Assembly (NCBI RefSeq): GCF_020905335.1
Contig: NZ_JAJJMN010000002.1
Coordinates: 1,116,001 to 1,180,000 of the forward strand
Direction: 5' to 3'
Length of the DNA stretch: 64,000 bases
DNA from: Flavobacterium lipolyticum
GTDB lineage: Bacteria; Bacteroidota; Bacteroidia; Flavobacteriales; Flavobacteriaceae
Positions 8,942-16,576 of the stretch are shown piece by piece. Position 1 is the stretch's first letter. Each line of letters starts with the position of its first letter. The notes below the pieces were generated by a model that saw nothing but the letters and a program-made list of their open reading frames with translations, ran no database searches and was not told the origin of the DNA. A program made the position numbers and the translations under genes.

Positions 8942-9169
8942 TTACTTCGCCAATTTAGGCAGTGATTTTATATACAAATCTTCCACTTTCTTTCGTGCCC
9001 AATCGGTTTTTCTTAAAAAAGTCAAACTTGATTTTACACTTGGATTTGAAATAAAGCACTTTATCGGAATTAATTCTGCCAGAGTATCAAAGCCATAGTA
9101 TTCTACTAATGCTTCTACTATTTTCTGAAGCGTTATACCATGTAAAGGATCTTTCGATTGATTTTGCAT
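8942..9169 (-). CDS. VF530 family (DUF2132) small DNA-binding protein
   Basis: A 75-residue protein with the full family signature: DPLHGITLQKIVEALVEYYG at residues 7-26, then PIKCF and PSVKSSLTFLRKTDWARKKVE. The family is named after a Vibrio fischeri protein whose structure suggests DNA binding. No biological role is established. No membrane segment or signal peptide is present. It is a single gene. Confidence 0.88.
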   Translation of the reverse strand: MQNQSKDPLHGITLQKIVEALVEYYGFDTLAELIPIKCFISNPSVKSSLTFLRKTDWARKKVEDLYIKSLPKLAK

Positions 9170-9193
9170 TTTATACTTTTAAATAATTATTAA

Positions 9194-9224
9194 AAAGACC
9201 GTACTTTCAAAAAGCACGGTCTTT
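9194..9224 (-). terminator. Terminator of the outer-membrane barrel gene
   Basis: The stem AAAGACCGT/ACGGTCTTT (9194-9202 with 9216-9224) has an inner CTTT/AAAG helix. A-runs on both sides make it usable in either direction. It is 47 bp past the stop of the minus-strand gene that ends at 9272. Confidence 0.75.
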
Positions 9225-9271
9225 TTTTTACAAAACTACTAAATTAATTTACACCTACTCCCATCGTTTGT

Positions 9272-9910
9272 TTAAAACAGAAACTTAAACCCAAAAGAAA
9301 GTGGAGAAGTCAAATTTGGTCTGCTTCCGGCCAAAGCAGTGTTGTAAAAAGGATCAACATTTGCCACATGTGCTAATCCGAAATTGGTTACTGTGGTTTT
9401 CTCACCGCTTTTAGGCTCCAATGTTGTTGACGTAAAGTTTGCCAGATCGTATGAAAACTCAACCGAGAAATTTTTACTAATAAAGTAATCAAACCCTCCC
9501 GAAACTGATAAGCCATATTGGCTAATCTTCAAATCACTTTCTTTCTCTTTTCCTGTGATAATAGGAGCTGCCAATTGCCCAAAGAAGTACAACGAACCCG
9601 CAACATTCCAATATTTTCTAGCCAACGGCTGAATAACAAGCAAATCTGTTTTTGCCACAGTTCCGGCTTTTGCATCAGCTTTTATGTTAATAATACCAAA
9701 TCCCGCTCCTACTGCAACGGAAGGCGTTACAAATGTCCCCACAATTGGCAATACAGAAAGATTTGTATTCTTAACGTCGCCAGTTTTAGTTTGTTGATAA
9801 CCAAATTGCGATGTTGCGAACCAGGTTCCTTTTAAGCCCTGATTTGCATCCTGAGCTTTTGCGGTTAAGCTAATAAATGCAATACTTACTAATGTTAAAA
9901 TTTTTTTCAT
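9272..9910 (-). CDS. Outer-membrane beta-barrel protein
   Basis: A 212-residue predicted outer-membrane protein. Residues 1-19 (MKKILTLVSIAFISLTAKA) are a signal peptide cut before QDANQG. The mature part is a series of amphipathic strands (FVTPSVAVGAGFGI, KYWNVAGSLYFFGQLA, YGLSVSGGFDYFI, FSVEFSYDLANF) ending in LSFGFKFLF, a typical barrel C-terminus with a terminal Phe. It fits the general outer-membrane protein beta-barrel family (OmpW/OMP_b-brl-like). Function is unknown. It is a single gene with its own terminator. Confidence 0.75.
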   Translation of the reverse strand: MKKILTLVSIAFISLTAKAQDANQGLKGTWFATSQFGYQQTKTGDVKNTNLSVLPIVGTFVTPSVAVGAGFGIINIKADAKAGTVAKTDLLVIQPLARKYWNVAGSLYFFGQLAAPIITGKEKESDLKISQYGLSVSGGFDYFISKNFSVEFSYDLANFTSTTLEPKSGEKTTVTNFGLAHVANVDPFYNTALAGSRPNLTSPLSFGFKFLF

Positions 9911-10037
9911 GTTTTAGTATGTTTTAAATTATTCAACAAACTTATACGTAAGCATTTTCTTTAGGTATGATCAAAATCATAGATTAAAAAAAAACTTTAA
10001 TTCTTTCAGATTTTATTAAAGTTTTTCATTTTTGTTT

Positions 10038-10045
10038 TACATTTG
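10038..10045 (+). promoter_or_regulatory. -7 promoter box immediately before smpB
   Basis: TACATTTG fits TAnnTTTG. It ends only 7 nt before the smpB ATG at 10052, so the mRNA would be leaderless or nearly so. No TTG -33 element is seen at standard spacing. Confidence 0.45.
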
Positions 10046-10051
10046 TACACT

Positions 10052-10507
10052 ATGTTAAAAACAGTCAATATACTTAATAAAAGAGCCCGGTTTGATTATG
10101 AAATAATCGATACTTATACTGCGGGAATTGTTTTGTCGGGAACCGAAATTAAATCCATACGACTAGGTAAAGCTAATATTACTGAAAGCTTTTGCGAATT
10201 TAACAATATGGAACTCTTTGCCATTAATACCTATATTGAAGAGTATTCTTTTGGCAATCAATTCAATCATAAATCCAGAAGCGAAAGAAAATTACTTCTA
10301 AACAAAAAGGAGCTCAAAACCTTGCATAAAAATGTTCAGGCAAAAGGACTTACTATTGTTCCTTTGAAATTATTTACCAACGAAAAAGGACTTGCTAAAC
10401 TGCAAATTGGTCTTTGTAAAGGAAAGAAAAACTACGACAAGCGTGAATCTTTAAAAGAACAAGATACGAAACGCGATCTGGATCGAATTAAAAAAGCATA
10501 CAACTAA
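10052..10507 (+). CDS. smpB: SsrA-binding protein SmpB
   Basis: SmpB binds tmRNA and brings it to ribosomes stalled without a stop codon, starting trans-translation. The protein of 151 residues has the OB-fold core with [21 protein letters not shown] near residues 23-43 and the C-terminal tail [20 protein letters not shown] that enters the decoding site. I chose the ATG at 10052. The TTG at 10043, which would add three residues, lies inside the -7 box. It is a single gene; tmRNA itself is not in the window. Confidence 0.95.
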   Translation: MLKTVNILNKRARFDYEIIDTYTAGIVLSGTEIKSIRLGKANITESFCEFNNMELFAINTYIEEYSFGNQFNHKSRSERKLLLNKKELKTLHKNVQAKGLTIVPLKLFTNEKGLAKLQIGLCKGKKNYDKRESLKEQDTKRDLDRIKKAYN

Positions 10508-10591
10508 ACAGAATATCTTTCCAAATCACTACTAAACAAGTGTTTATTACTATTTTATCGTTATTTTTACTATAAACAATTTAACCTTAAG

Positions 10592-10723
10592 AAAAACAAT
10601 AAACTAATCTGGACAGGTACTACTAAATCAGAATATGTTACCGACCTAGGTCAAACTGTTGATGTAATTATGCAAGCAGTGGTAAAAGAAATGAAAAAAG
10701 ACGGTTCACTCCCTCCTAAATAG
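10592..10723 (+). pseudogene. C-terminal remnant of a decayed gene
   Basis: A frame without start codon ends at TAG 10723 and reads like real protein over its last 43 codons (NKLIWTGTTKSEYVTDLG, then VIMQAVVKEMKKDGSLPPK). It resembles the C-terminus of small Bacteroidota lipoproteins of the DUF4136 type, a weak call. Upstream codons in the same frame back to the smpB stop do not look coding. A good terminator follows 7 bp later, as it would after an intact gene. The best explanation is a gene that lost its 5' part. Confidence 0.55.
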
Positions 10724-10730
10724 TATTTTG

Positions 10731-10758
10731 AAAAGCAATATTAAAATATTGCTTTTTT
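10731..10758 (+). terminator. Terminator after the decayed gene
   Basis: The stem AAAAGCAATATT/AATATTGCTTTT (10731-10742 with 10745-10756) is followed by T residues. It serves the + strand and is likely left over from the intact gene; it may now serve smpB. Confidence 0.75.
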
Positions 10759-10775
10759 TTCATTAAAATTATGAC

Positions 10776-10795
10776 TAAATTTGTCAAGACAAATT
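10776..10795 (+). promoter_or_regulatory. Promoter and palindromic operator of the HTH-Fic gene
   Basis: The -7 box TAAATTTG (10776-10783) overlaps an 18-bp perfect palindrome, AATTTGTC-AA-GACAAATT (10778-10795). A TTG lies 24 nt upstream of the box, slightly beyond usual spacing. The palindrome covers the predicted transcription start and stands 13 bp before the ATG of a protein with an N-terminal HTH domain. Binding there would block transcription, so negative autoregulation is likely. Confidence 0.6.
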
Positions 10796-10808
10796 AAATA
10801 AAATAAAA

Positions 10809-11858
10809 ATGAAATCGCTCCTTAAAAATGCAAGAGAACAAAAAGGTCTAAAAACCCGCGAAGTAGCACAACTACTTGGCATCGATCAGGCTTTAATAAG
10901 CAAATTTGAAAGCGGTTCGCGAAAACCGACCAAAGATCAAATTGTTAAGCTATCTCAACTTCTAGAAATAGACTATGAAACTTTAATGATCGCATGGCTG
11001 AAGGAAAAAATTCTATATGAAATTGGTGATGATGAATTTGCTTTAAAAGCGCTTGAAGTTGCAGAGAAAGAAATCAAATACAATAAAACAGTCTCCAAAT
11101 TAAAATTATCAACCACTTTAGAAAAAATCCTTAGTGAAATAGATGTTTTAAAAGAAAAACTGGATACTTACAGACAGTTTGATAGCTATAAAATCAGTCA
11201 GGCACTTGAACTCGAATATACTTTTGAAAGCAATCGAATTGAAGGAAATACCATGACGCTTCGCGAAACCGATATGGTCATCAACGAAGGTTTGACTATT
11301 TCAGGAAAAAGCATGAGAGAGCATCTTGAAACCATTAATCATCAGGAAGCGATTGGTTTTATCAAAGATTTAATGCAAAAAAGCAACAGCTTAAATGAAC
11401 GCGATCTTTTATCTATCCATAATTTAATTTTGCGAGGTATAATTCCAGAAGATGCAGGTCGTTATCGAAAAGTACAGGTCATGATTCAGGGAAGCAGTCA
11501 CATGCCTCCACAGCCTTTTTTAGTTGCAAAGGAAATGGAAGAGTATTTTATTTGGTATGAAATCAACAAAAATAAACTACATCCGGTTATTCTTGCAGCC
11601 GAAATGCACGAAAGACTAGTTACAATTCATCCTTTTATTGATGGAAACGGCAGAACCTCCAGATTAGTCATGAATTTAATTTTAATGCAAAAAGGTTATC
11701 TGATTGCCAATATAAAAGGAGATTATGAAAATAGAATGCAATACTATCAATCTCTGGAAACCGCTCAAACAAAAAAAGACAAAGAAGATTTTTTATTCTT
11801 TATCGCCAAAATCGAAAAAGAAAGTCTGGAGCGTTATATTAGTATTATTGGCCAATAA
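10809..11858 (+). CDS. HTH-Fic fusion protein (Fic family AMP transferase)
   Basis: A 349-residue protein with an XRE-type helix-turn-helix at about residues 5-59 (TREVAQLLGIDQALISKFESG) and a Fic domain at about 125-345. The catalytic loop HPFIDGNGRTSR is intact at 274-285. The inhibitory motif S141-xxx-E145-G146 (SNRIEGN) lies N-terminal to the Fic core, as in class II Fic proteins that are self-inhibited. Such enzymes transfer AMP or related groups to target proteins. The HTH suggests it also controls its own promoter, which carries a perfect palindrome. No separate antitoxin gene is adjacent, so this is not a standard two-gene toxin-antitoxin pair. It is convergent with pcm. Confidence 0.9.
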   Translation: MKSLLKNAREQKGLKTREVAQLLGIDQALISKFESGSRKPTKDQIVKLSQLLEIDYETLMIAWLKEKILYEIGDDEFALKALEVAEKEIKYNKTVSKLKLSTTLEKILSEIDVLKEKLDTYRQFDSYKISQALELEYTFESNRIEGNTMTLRETDMVINEGLTISGKSMREHLETINHQEAIGFIKDLMQKSNSLNERDLLSIHNLILRGIIPEDAGRYRKVQVMIQGSSHMPPQPFLVAKEMEEYFIWYEINKNKLHPVILAAEMHERLVTIHPFIDGNGRTSRLVMNLILMQKGYLIANIKGDYENRMQYYQSLETAQTKKDKEDFLFFIAKIEKESLERYISIIGQ

Positions 11859-11860
11859 AA

Positions 11861-11888
11861 TAAAACCCACTATTGCTAGTGGGTTTTA
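11861..11888. terminator. Bidirectional terminator between fic and pcm
   Basis: A 12-bp perfect stem TAAAACCCACTA/TAGTGGGTTTTA with loop TTGC is flanked by A-runs on the left and T-runs on the right. It lies between two convergent stops and can end transcription on both strands. Confidence 0.85.
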
Positions 11889-11890
11889 TT

Positions 11891-12532
11891 TTAATTTTTA
11901 TCTTCTAATAAAGGAACAAATCGAAATTCTCCAAACTCATGTTTTTCAAATTGTGTTTCATTCTTTCGAATCAATAGGGTCATAATCTGAACATCTTCTC
12001 CTAACGGAATAACCAACCTTCCTCCTATTTTAAGCTGCGCCATTAAAGGCTGCGGAATAAACGGAGCTCCTGCCGTAACAATAATACTATCAAAGGGTGC
12101 ATAACTTGGTAGTCCTTTATAACCGTCTCCGAAAGACAGGTGTTTTGGGCGAATGTTTAATTTTGGAAACAAATTAGAAGTTGTTCTAAACAACTCACTT
12201 TGTCTTTCAACGCTATACACTTTTGCTCCTAACATAAATAAAACAGCTGTTTGATATCCTGAACCTGTACCAATTTCTAAAATCTTATGATCTTTTTTAA
12301 CCTCTAACAATTGCGATTGAAAAGCAACTGTATAGGGCTGCGAAATAGTTTGTCCCGCCCCTATAGGAAATGCCTTATCCTGATATGCATAATCTTCAAA
12401 ACTTGAATTTAAAAAAAGGTGTCTCGGGATTTTTTTTATCGCATCCAAAACCGCTTTATCAGTAATTCCTTTTTGTTCTAAAGTGCTTACTAATTGATTG
12501 CGAAGTCCTTGATGTTTGGCAGTATCTTTCAA
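11891..12532 (-). CDS. pcm: Protein-L-isoaspartate O-methyltransferase
   Basis: It methylates isoaspartyl residues in damaged proteins using S-adenosylmethionine, so that they can revert to aspartate. The length of 213 is normal. Family marks are AFPIGAGQTISQPYTVAF at 54-71, the SAM-binding motif KILEIGTGSGYQT at 83-95, and ITAGAPFIPQPL-like text as IVTAGAPFIPQPL. The start appears to be TTG at 12532; family members begin with the same KDTAKHQGLR and no in-frame ATG exists nearby. It is a single gene converging with fic. Confidence 0.93.
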   Translation of the reverse strand: MKDTAKHQGLRNQLVSTLEQKGITDKAVLDAIKKIPRHLFLNSSFEDYAYQDKAFPIGAGQTISQPYTVAFQSQLLEVKKDHKILEIGTGSGYQTAVLFMLGAKVYSVERQSELFRTTSNLFPKLNIRPKHLSFGDGYKGLPSYAPFDSIIVTAGAPFIPQPLMAQLKIGGRLVIPLGEDVQIMTLLIRKNETQFEKHEFGEFRFVPLLEDKN

Positions 12533-12709
12533 AATGGATTGGTTTTATTTTTGCAAAAATAGGAAAGTAAATCAATTTTAAATGCTTTCACGCAGAATGT
12601 TTTCAACTCAGAAACTTCTTTCAAATTAATGTTATCCGAACCATTTACCATTCAAATGCTTGTATCAACCGTTCGTCATTTTTTTTAAAATTTTCAGCTG
12701 ATGTGTTGC

Positions 12710-12717
12710 TACTTTTG
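12710..12717 (+). promoter_or_regulatory. -7 promoter box before the small-peptide genes
   Basis: TACTTTTG matches TAnnTTTG, 39 bp before the first small ORF. No -33 TTG is seen at standard distance. It would drive the two peptides and possibly the prolyl oligopeptidase. Confidence 0.4.
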
Positions 12718-12756
12718 AAACATCAATCAGCAAATAATAATTTAAAAACCAAAATT

Positions 12757-12864
12757 ATGAACACATTAAATTTTAAAACTCCGACCGAAGCTCTAAAACC
12801 ATTAGCTGTTGGTTTTGCAATCGGACTTATTACCAATTTCATTAGTTTTTTAATTCACTTGTAA
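12757..12864 (+). CDS. Small membrane peptide, 35 residues
   Basis: A short ORF with an A-rich start context (AAAATTATG). The N-terminal half is polar (MNTLNFKTPTEALKP); residues 15-35 form one hydrophobic segment LAVGFAIGLITNFISFLIHL. The motif VGFxIG recurs in the next small ORF at 12928, and the two start contexts are alike, so they look like paralogues. No family is recognised. It was too short for routine ORF calling. It may act as a regulator or partner of a membrane protein. Coding status rests on composition, the paralogue and a promoter box. Confidence 0.55.
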   Translation: MNTLNFKTPTEALKPLAVGFAIGLITNFISFLIHL

Positions 12865-12867
12865 AAA

Positions 12868-12914
<47 letters not shown>

Positions 12915-12927
12915 AAAACTAAAAATT

Positions 12928-13038
12928 ATGGAAACCCAAAAAGAAGTAAACGTTTACAAAATCGTTAAATCATTTATCGTAGGATTTATAATCGGATTTG
13001 CGCTTTATAAATTTATCACTGTAATTGTATTCAATTAA
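12928..13038 (+). CDS. Small membrane peptide, 36 residues
   Basis: The ORF starts at ATG 12928 with the same A-rich context as its neighbour and ends at TAA 13038, 28 bp before the prolyl oligopeptidase start. The N-terminus is charged (METQKEVNVYKIVKS) and residues 16-35 are a hydrophobic helix (FIVGFIIGFALYKFITVIVF). The VGFxIG motif matches the peptide at 12757. Its start lies directly behind the (ATCA)11 tract. No known family is recognised. Confidence 0.55.
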   Translation: METQKEVNVYKIVKSFIVGFIIGFALYKFITVIVFN

Positions 13039-13066
13039 TTTAATCCTCAATCAAAAAACATCAATC

Positions 13067-15250
13067 ATGAAAACCAATGCATTAAAAAAAATCGCTTTTC
13101 TATCTCTTGGAATTGTTTCTACAGGAAATTTATGCGCACAAAACAAACCTGAAAAAGCCCCCTCTGTTCCGGCTAAAGATACTTATTTTGGAATTACGGT
13201 GGAGGACAAATACAGAAACCTTGAGGATTTAAAAAATGAACAAACACTAAGTTGGTTAAAGGCTCAGGCAGATTACACAAACCATATTTTAAACTCAATT
13301 CCCGGAAAAAAAACGCTTATTGATGAGCTGACCTCCATAAATGACAGAGTTACCGAAGCGATCAGCGGATTGCAAATTATGGAAGACGGCACTTATTTTT
13401 ATCAAAAAACAACTCCAAAAGATCAGGTGGCAAAACTTTATAAAAGAGCTGGTCTAAAAGGAAAGGAGACGTTAATCTTTGACCCACAAACGCTAAAAGG
13501 CGAAGCAAAAGACATCTTTACTATTAGTTCTTTTTCTCCGAATAAGAGCGGAAAACTAATTGCCGTAAATATTTCTAAAAATGGTGGTGAAATGAGTGAA
13601 ATGCTTTTAATAAATGTAGCCGATAATAAAATTTTAGCCGATAAAATTGACAAGCTAAGATTTGGAAATGCCAATTGGTTAAACGATGACAAATCGTTTT
13701 TATATGCACAATCACCAACAGCCGATATTCATGATGCCAAAGCACAATTGAATATTGTAACAAAATTGCACGTTGTGGGACATGATGTAGCGCAGGATAA
13801 GGTAATTTTTTCGAAGGCCATGTATCCTGAATTAAAAATTGCAGAGGAAGAAATTCCTTTTATGGGGTATGACGCAGACAGTAAGATCCTGTTTCTGATG
13901 CCTTATTCTGTAAATCCGAACATGAAAATGTTTATAGCCAAAGGTTCTGAGTTGAATAGTGACAAAATTAGCTGGAAGTTATTAACGGACAGAAAAGATG
14001 AAATTAAAAATTTCTCTTTCAGCGATAAAGACATTTATTTTTTCACGAGTTTGAATGCTCCAAAATTTAAAGTAACAAAAACCAGTATGGCTAATCCAAA
14101 TTTAGCAACTGCAACACTAGTTATCCCTGAAGACAAAGAAGCCAATTTAAACCCTATTACAATTACCAAAGATGGGATTTTTTACACCAAAACAAAAAAC
14201 GGAATCGAAAGTACATTATTCTTCACTGATTTTGAAGGAAAAAAACACAGCGAAATTAAGACACCTAAAAAATCTGCTACTATTGTTTTAACTTCAAGAG
14301 GAAGTAAATATTCAGACTTATGGGTTCGAACAACAGGCTGGACAACCAAAGGAGAACGTTATAAATACGATGTAAAGAAAAACAATTTTATCAGAGAAGA
14401 ACTCTCTACGATTACTGAATACCCGGAATTCGAAAATTTTGAAATTGAAGAATTAATGGTAAAATCGCATGATGGTGTCGAAGTTCCACTATCCATTATT
14501 TATAAAAAAGGAATTAAAAAAAATTCAAACAATCCTGTTTTGTTCTATGGTTACGGTGCCTACGGAATGTCTATGTCTCCTAGTTTCAATCCTAGCCTGC
14601 TTTTATGGGTAGAAAGAGGCGGAATACTTGCTGTTGCTCACGTAAGAGGTGGTGGAGAACTAGGAGAAAAATGGCATTTGGAAGGTCAAAAAAGTACAAA
14701 ACCAAATACTTGGAAAGACGTAATTGCCTGCACGGAATACATGATTAAAGAAGGATATACAAATCCGACAAAAACGGCAATCTACAGTAGAAGCGCCGGT
14801 GGAATTTTTGTAGGAAGAGCCATCACTGAAAGACCCGATTTATATGCAGTAGCCATTCCGGGAGTAGGAAGCATGAATACTGTTAGAGGCGAAAATGCAC
14901 CAAACGGACCTGCAAATACACCTGAATTTGGAACCATGAAAATCGAAGATGAAGCCAAAGCTCTTATAGAAATGGATTCTTATTTACAACTAAAAGAAGG
15001 TGTTAACTATCCTGCAACCTTAACAACAGCAGGATTTAATGACCCTAGAATCATTGTTTGGTCTCCTGCTAAATTTGCCGCACGACTGCTTGAGGTAAAC
15101 ACGTCTAAAAAACCAACTTTGTTAAAAGTAGATTATGAAGCAGGTCATTTTGGCGGAGCTTCAAAAGCAAAATCATATGAAGAAGTTGCCGATGTTTTAA
15201 GCTTTGCACTATGGCAAGTGGGACATCCGGATTTTCAACCTAAAAATTAG
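13067..15250 (+). CDS. Secreted prolyl oligopeptidase family serine peptidase (S9)
   Basis: A serine peptidase of 727 residues that cuts peptides after proline or similar sites. Residues 1-25 (MKTNALKKIAFLSLGIVSTGNLCAQ) are a signal peptide, which fixes the start at ATG 13067. An N-terminal seven-blade propeller covers about 80-430 and the alpha/beta-hydrolase domain the rest. The triad is Ser576 (SRSAGGIFVGRA), Asp659 (FNDPRI) and His694 (AGHFGG). The residues before the serine are SRSAGG rather than the common GGSAGG, so the enzyme may be slightly divergent. It follows two membrane-peptide ORFs and ends in a strong terminator. It probably works in the periplasm. Confidence 0.9.
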   Translation: MKTNALKKIAFLSLGIVSTGNLCAQNKPEKAPSVPAKDTYFGITVEDKYRNLEDLKNEQTLSWLKAQADYTNHILNSIPGKKTLIDELTSINDRVTEAISGLQIMEDGTYFYQKTTPKDQVAKLYKRAGLKGKETLIFDPQTLKGEAKDIFTISSFSPNKSGKLIAVNISKNGGEMSEMLLINVADNKILADKIDKLRFGNANWLNDDKSFLYAQSPTADIHDAKAQLNIVTKLHVVGHDVAQDKVIFSKAMYPELKIAEEEIPFMGYDADSKILFLMPYSVNPNMKMFIAKGSELNSDKISWKLLTDRKDEIKNFSFSDKDIYFFTSLNAPKFKVTKTSMANPNLATATLVIPEDKEANLNPITITKDGIFYTKTKNGIESTLFFTDFEGKKHSEIKTPKKSATIVLTSRGSKYSDLWVRTTGWTTKGERYKYDVKKNNFIREELSTITEYPEFENFEIEELMVKSHDGVEVPLSIIYKKGIKKNSNNPVLFYGYGAYGMSMSPSFNPSLLLWVERGGILAVAHVRGGGELGEKWHLEGQKSTKPNTWKDVIACTEYMIKEGYTNPTKTAIYSRSAGGIFVGRAITERPDLYAVAIPGVGSMNTVRGENAPNGPANTPEFGTMKIEDEAKALIEMDSYLQLKEGVNYPATLTTAGFNDPRIIVWSPAKFAARLLEVNTSKKPTLLKVDYEAGHFGGASKAKSYEEVADVLSFALWQVGHPDFQPKN

Positions 15251-15263
15251 TTATTTAAAATGT

Positions 15264-15296
15264 AACTTTGGCAATGCTGGCATTGCCAAAGTTTTT
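15264..15296 (+). terminator. Terminator of the prolyl oligopeptidase, with embedded promoter-like box
   Basis: A 13-bp perfect stem AACTTTGGCAATG/CATTGCCAAAGTT with loop CTGG is followed by T residues. Its left arm, with one base before it, reads TAACTTTG (15263-15270), a perfect -7 box. The same DNA may therefore end one transcript and start the next. Confidence 0.8.
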
Positions 15297-15309
15297 AAAA
15301 CTTAAAATT

Positions 15310-15375
15310 ATGATCAAAATAATTATAGCTTTGACTGTTGCAATAAGCCATTTGTTATTTAAAATTTTATCTTAA
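15310..15375 (+). CDS. Possible 21-residue hydrophobic peptide
   Basis: The ORF starts at ATG 15310 (A-rich context AAAATTATG, as for the peptides at 12757 and 12928) and encodes a mostly hydrophobic chain, MIKIIIALTVAISHLLFKIL plus Ser. Its TAA overlaps the next ATG as TAATG, the usual sign of translational coupling. It is the first frame after the terminator and precedes the two-component system. Support is moderate to low because of the small size. Confidence 0.4.
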   Translation: MIKIIIALTVAISHLLFKILS

Positions 15376-15491
15376 TGAAATTAACCGTAAAAATCCTGGT
15401 GACTCTAGTCGTTATATTCTGCCTGCTCTTTATAGGCGCTTTTATCGCAGGAATGGTTTATGGATATCAAGTACCGCTGAAAGCAAAATAA
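15375..15491 (+). CDS. Small membrane peptide, 38 residues, ahead of a LytS-type kinase
   Basis: The ORF starts at the ATG within TAATG at 15375 and ends 9 bp before the kinase ATG. After a basic start (MKLTVK), residues 7-29 are a transmembrane helix with small residues (LLFIGAFIAGMVYGY). The tail YQVPLKAK is basic. The tight spacing, with a coupled start and a 9-bp gap to the kinase, argues for a real operon member. It could modulate the sensor in the membrane. No known family is recognised. Confidence 0.55.
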   Translation: MKLTVKILVTLVVIFCLLFIGAFIAGMVYGYQVPLKAK

Positions 15492-15500
15492 CTTATAAAA

Positions 15501-16574
15501 ATGTTTCAAAAAAAGAATCACGTTTTCGTTTTAATTCAGATCATTATATGGACTATCTATTCCGGAATAATTTTTATTCCTCAAATTATTATTCCGGAAT
15601 TTAATATATTGAGATACAAAAACTGGCAACTTCTATTAGACTACTTTTCTAGTGTTTGCGTGCTTACATTCCTTTCGATAGCTTTAAAACATGTTTATGA
15701 CCGATACATAAAACTGGACGATTTTAAACTTTGGGAAATTATTAAAATGCTTTTTCTAATTTTCGCAGCTGCTCTCTTTTTCTTTGGGATACTAACGGCA
15801 TATAATTATCTAATGATCAATTATGTTTATGAAAACCCTGAAGTATTTGATCACCCTTCTCAATCTGCAAAAAGACAGGTTTTCTTTATTTTTCTGATGG
15901 CATTTCTTTTCTTTCTTTGGATAATTGTGTACACCATTTACAAAACAACCTCGCAAATCAAGAATAATAAAATGGATCGAATGGAAATTGAAAACACTTT
16001 AAAAGATTCTCAACTGAATGCTTTAAAGGGGCAAATCAATCCGCATTTTATGTTCAACAGCTTAAACAATATTCGCGGACTAATTCTGGAAAATCCTGAA
16101 AAATCGAGAGAAATGATCACTCGATTGTCCGAAATGCTTCGATATTCCCTGACCAAAAACGAGATTACAACAATTGCACTGGAAGAAGAAATTGAAATGG
16201 TAGAAAACTTCATTGAAATTTCAAAAATTCAAATGGAAGAACGCTTAAGTTTTACTTCTGAAATAGACCCAAATACTTTAAAGCTGCAAATCCCCCCCAT
16301 GATCATTCAAATGCTGATCGAAAATGCGGTTAAACATGGAATTTCAAAATTAAAAGAAGGAGGTCAAATTGCATTAGAAACCAATCTGGAAAACAACAGT
16401 TTGACTATTGTCGTTTCAAACACAGGAATACTTACCATTGAAAAAGATTCCACACAATTAGGAATCAAAAATATCGAAAAAAGATTGCATTTAATTTATG
16501 GCGAGAAAGCTCGTTTTAAATTACAGGAAATAGAAAATAAAGTAATTGCAAAAATAATAATTCCAATACTTTAA
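15501..16574 (+). CDS. LytS-type sensor histidine kinase
   Basis: A 357-residue membrane kinase of the His_kinase (PF06580) type. Four hydrophobic segments occupy about residues 7-145 (for example VLIQIIIWTIYSGIIFI and FFIFLMAFLFFLWIIVYTIY). The phospho-acceptor is His182 in GQINPHFMFNSLNN. The ATP-binding part begins with MLIENAVKHGI and has weak G-boxes, as usual in this group. No extracellular sensor domain is present; sensing would be within the membrane or through a partner such as the 38-residue peptide just upstream. The response regulator follows after 2 bp. Confidence 0.93.
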   Translation: MFQKKNHVFVLIQIIIWTIYSGIIFIPQIIIPEFNILRYKNWQLLLDYFSSVCVLTFLSIALKHVYDRYIKLDDFKLWEIIKMLFLIFAAALFFFGILTAYNYLMINYVYENPEVFDHPSQSAKRQVFFIFLMAFLFFLWIIVYTIYKTTSQIKNNKMDRMEIENTLKDSQLNALKGQINPHFMFNSLNNIRGLILENPEKSREMITRLSEMLRYSLTKNEITTIALEEEIEMVENFIEISKIQMEERLSFTSEIDPNTLKLQIPPMIIQMLIENAVKHGISKLKEGGQIALETNLENNSLTIVVSNTGILTIEKDSTQLGIKNIEKRLHLIYGEKARFKLQEIENKVIAKIIIPIL

Positions 16575-16576
16575 GT

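Noticed and set aside
10809..11858. Fic gene as half of a two-gene toxin-antitoxin module
   Set aside because: No small antitoxin gene is adjacent; the inhibitory motif is inside the protein itself.
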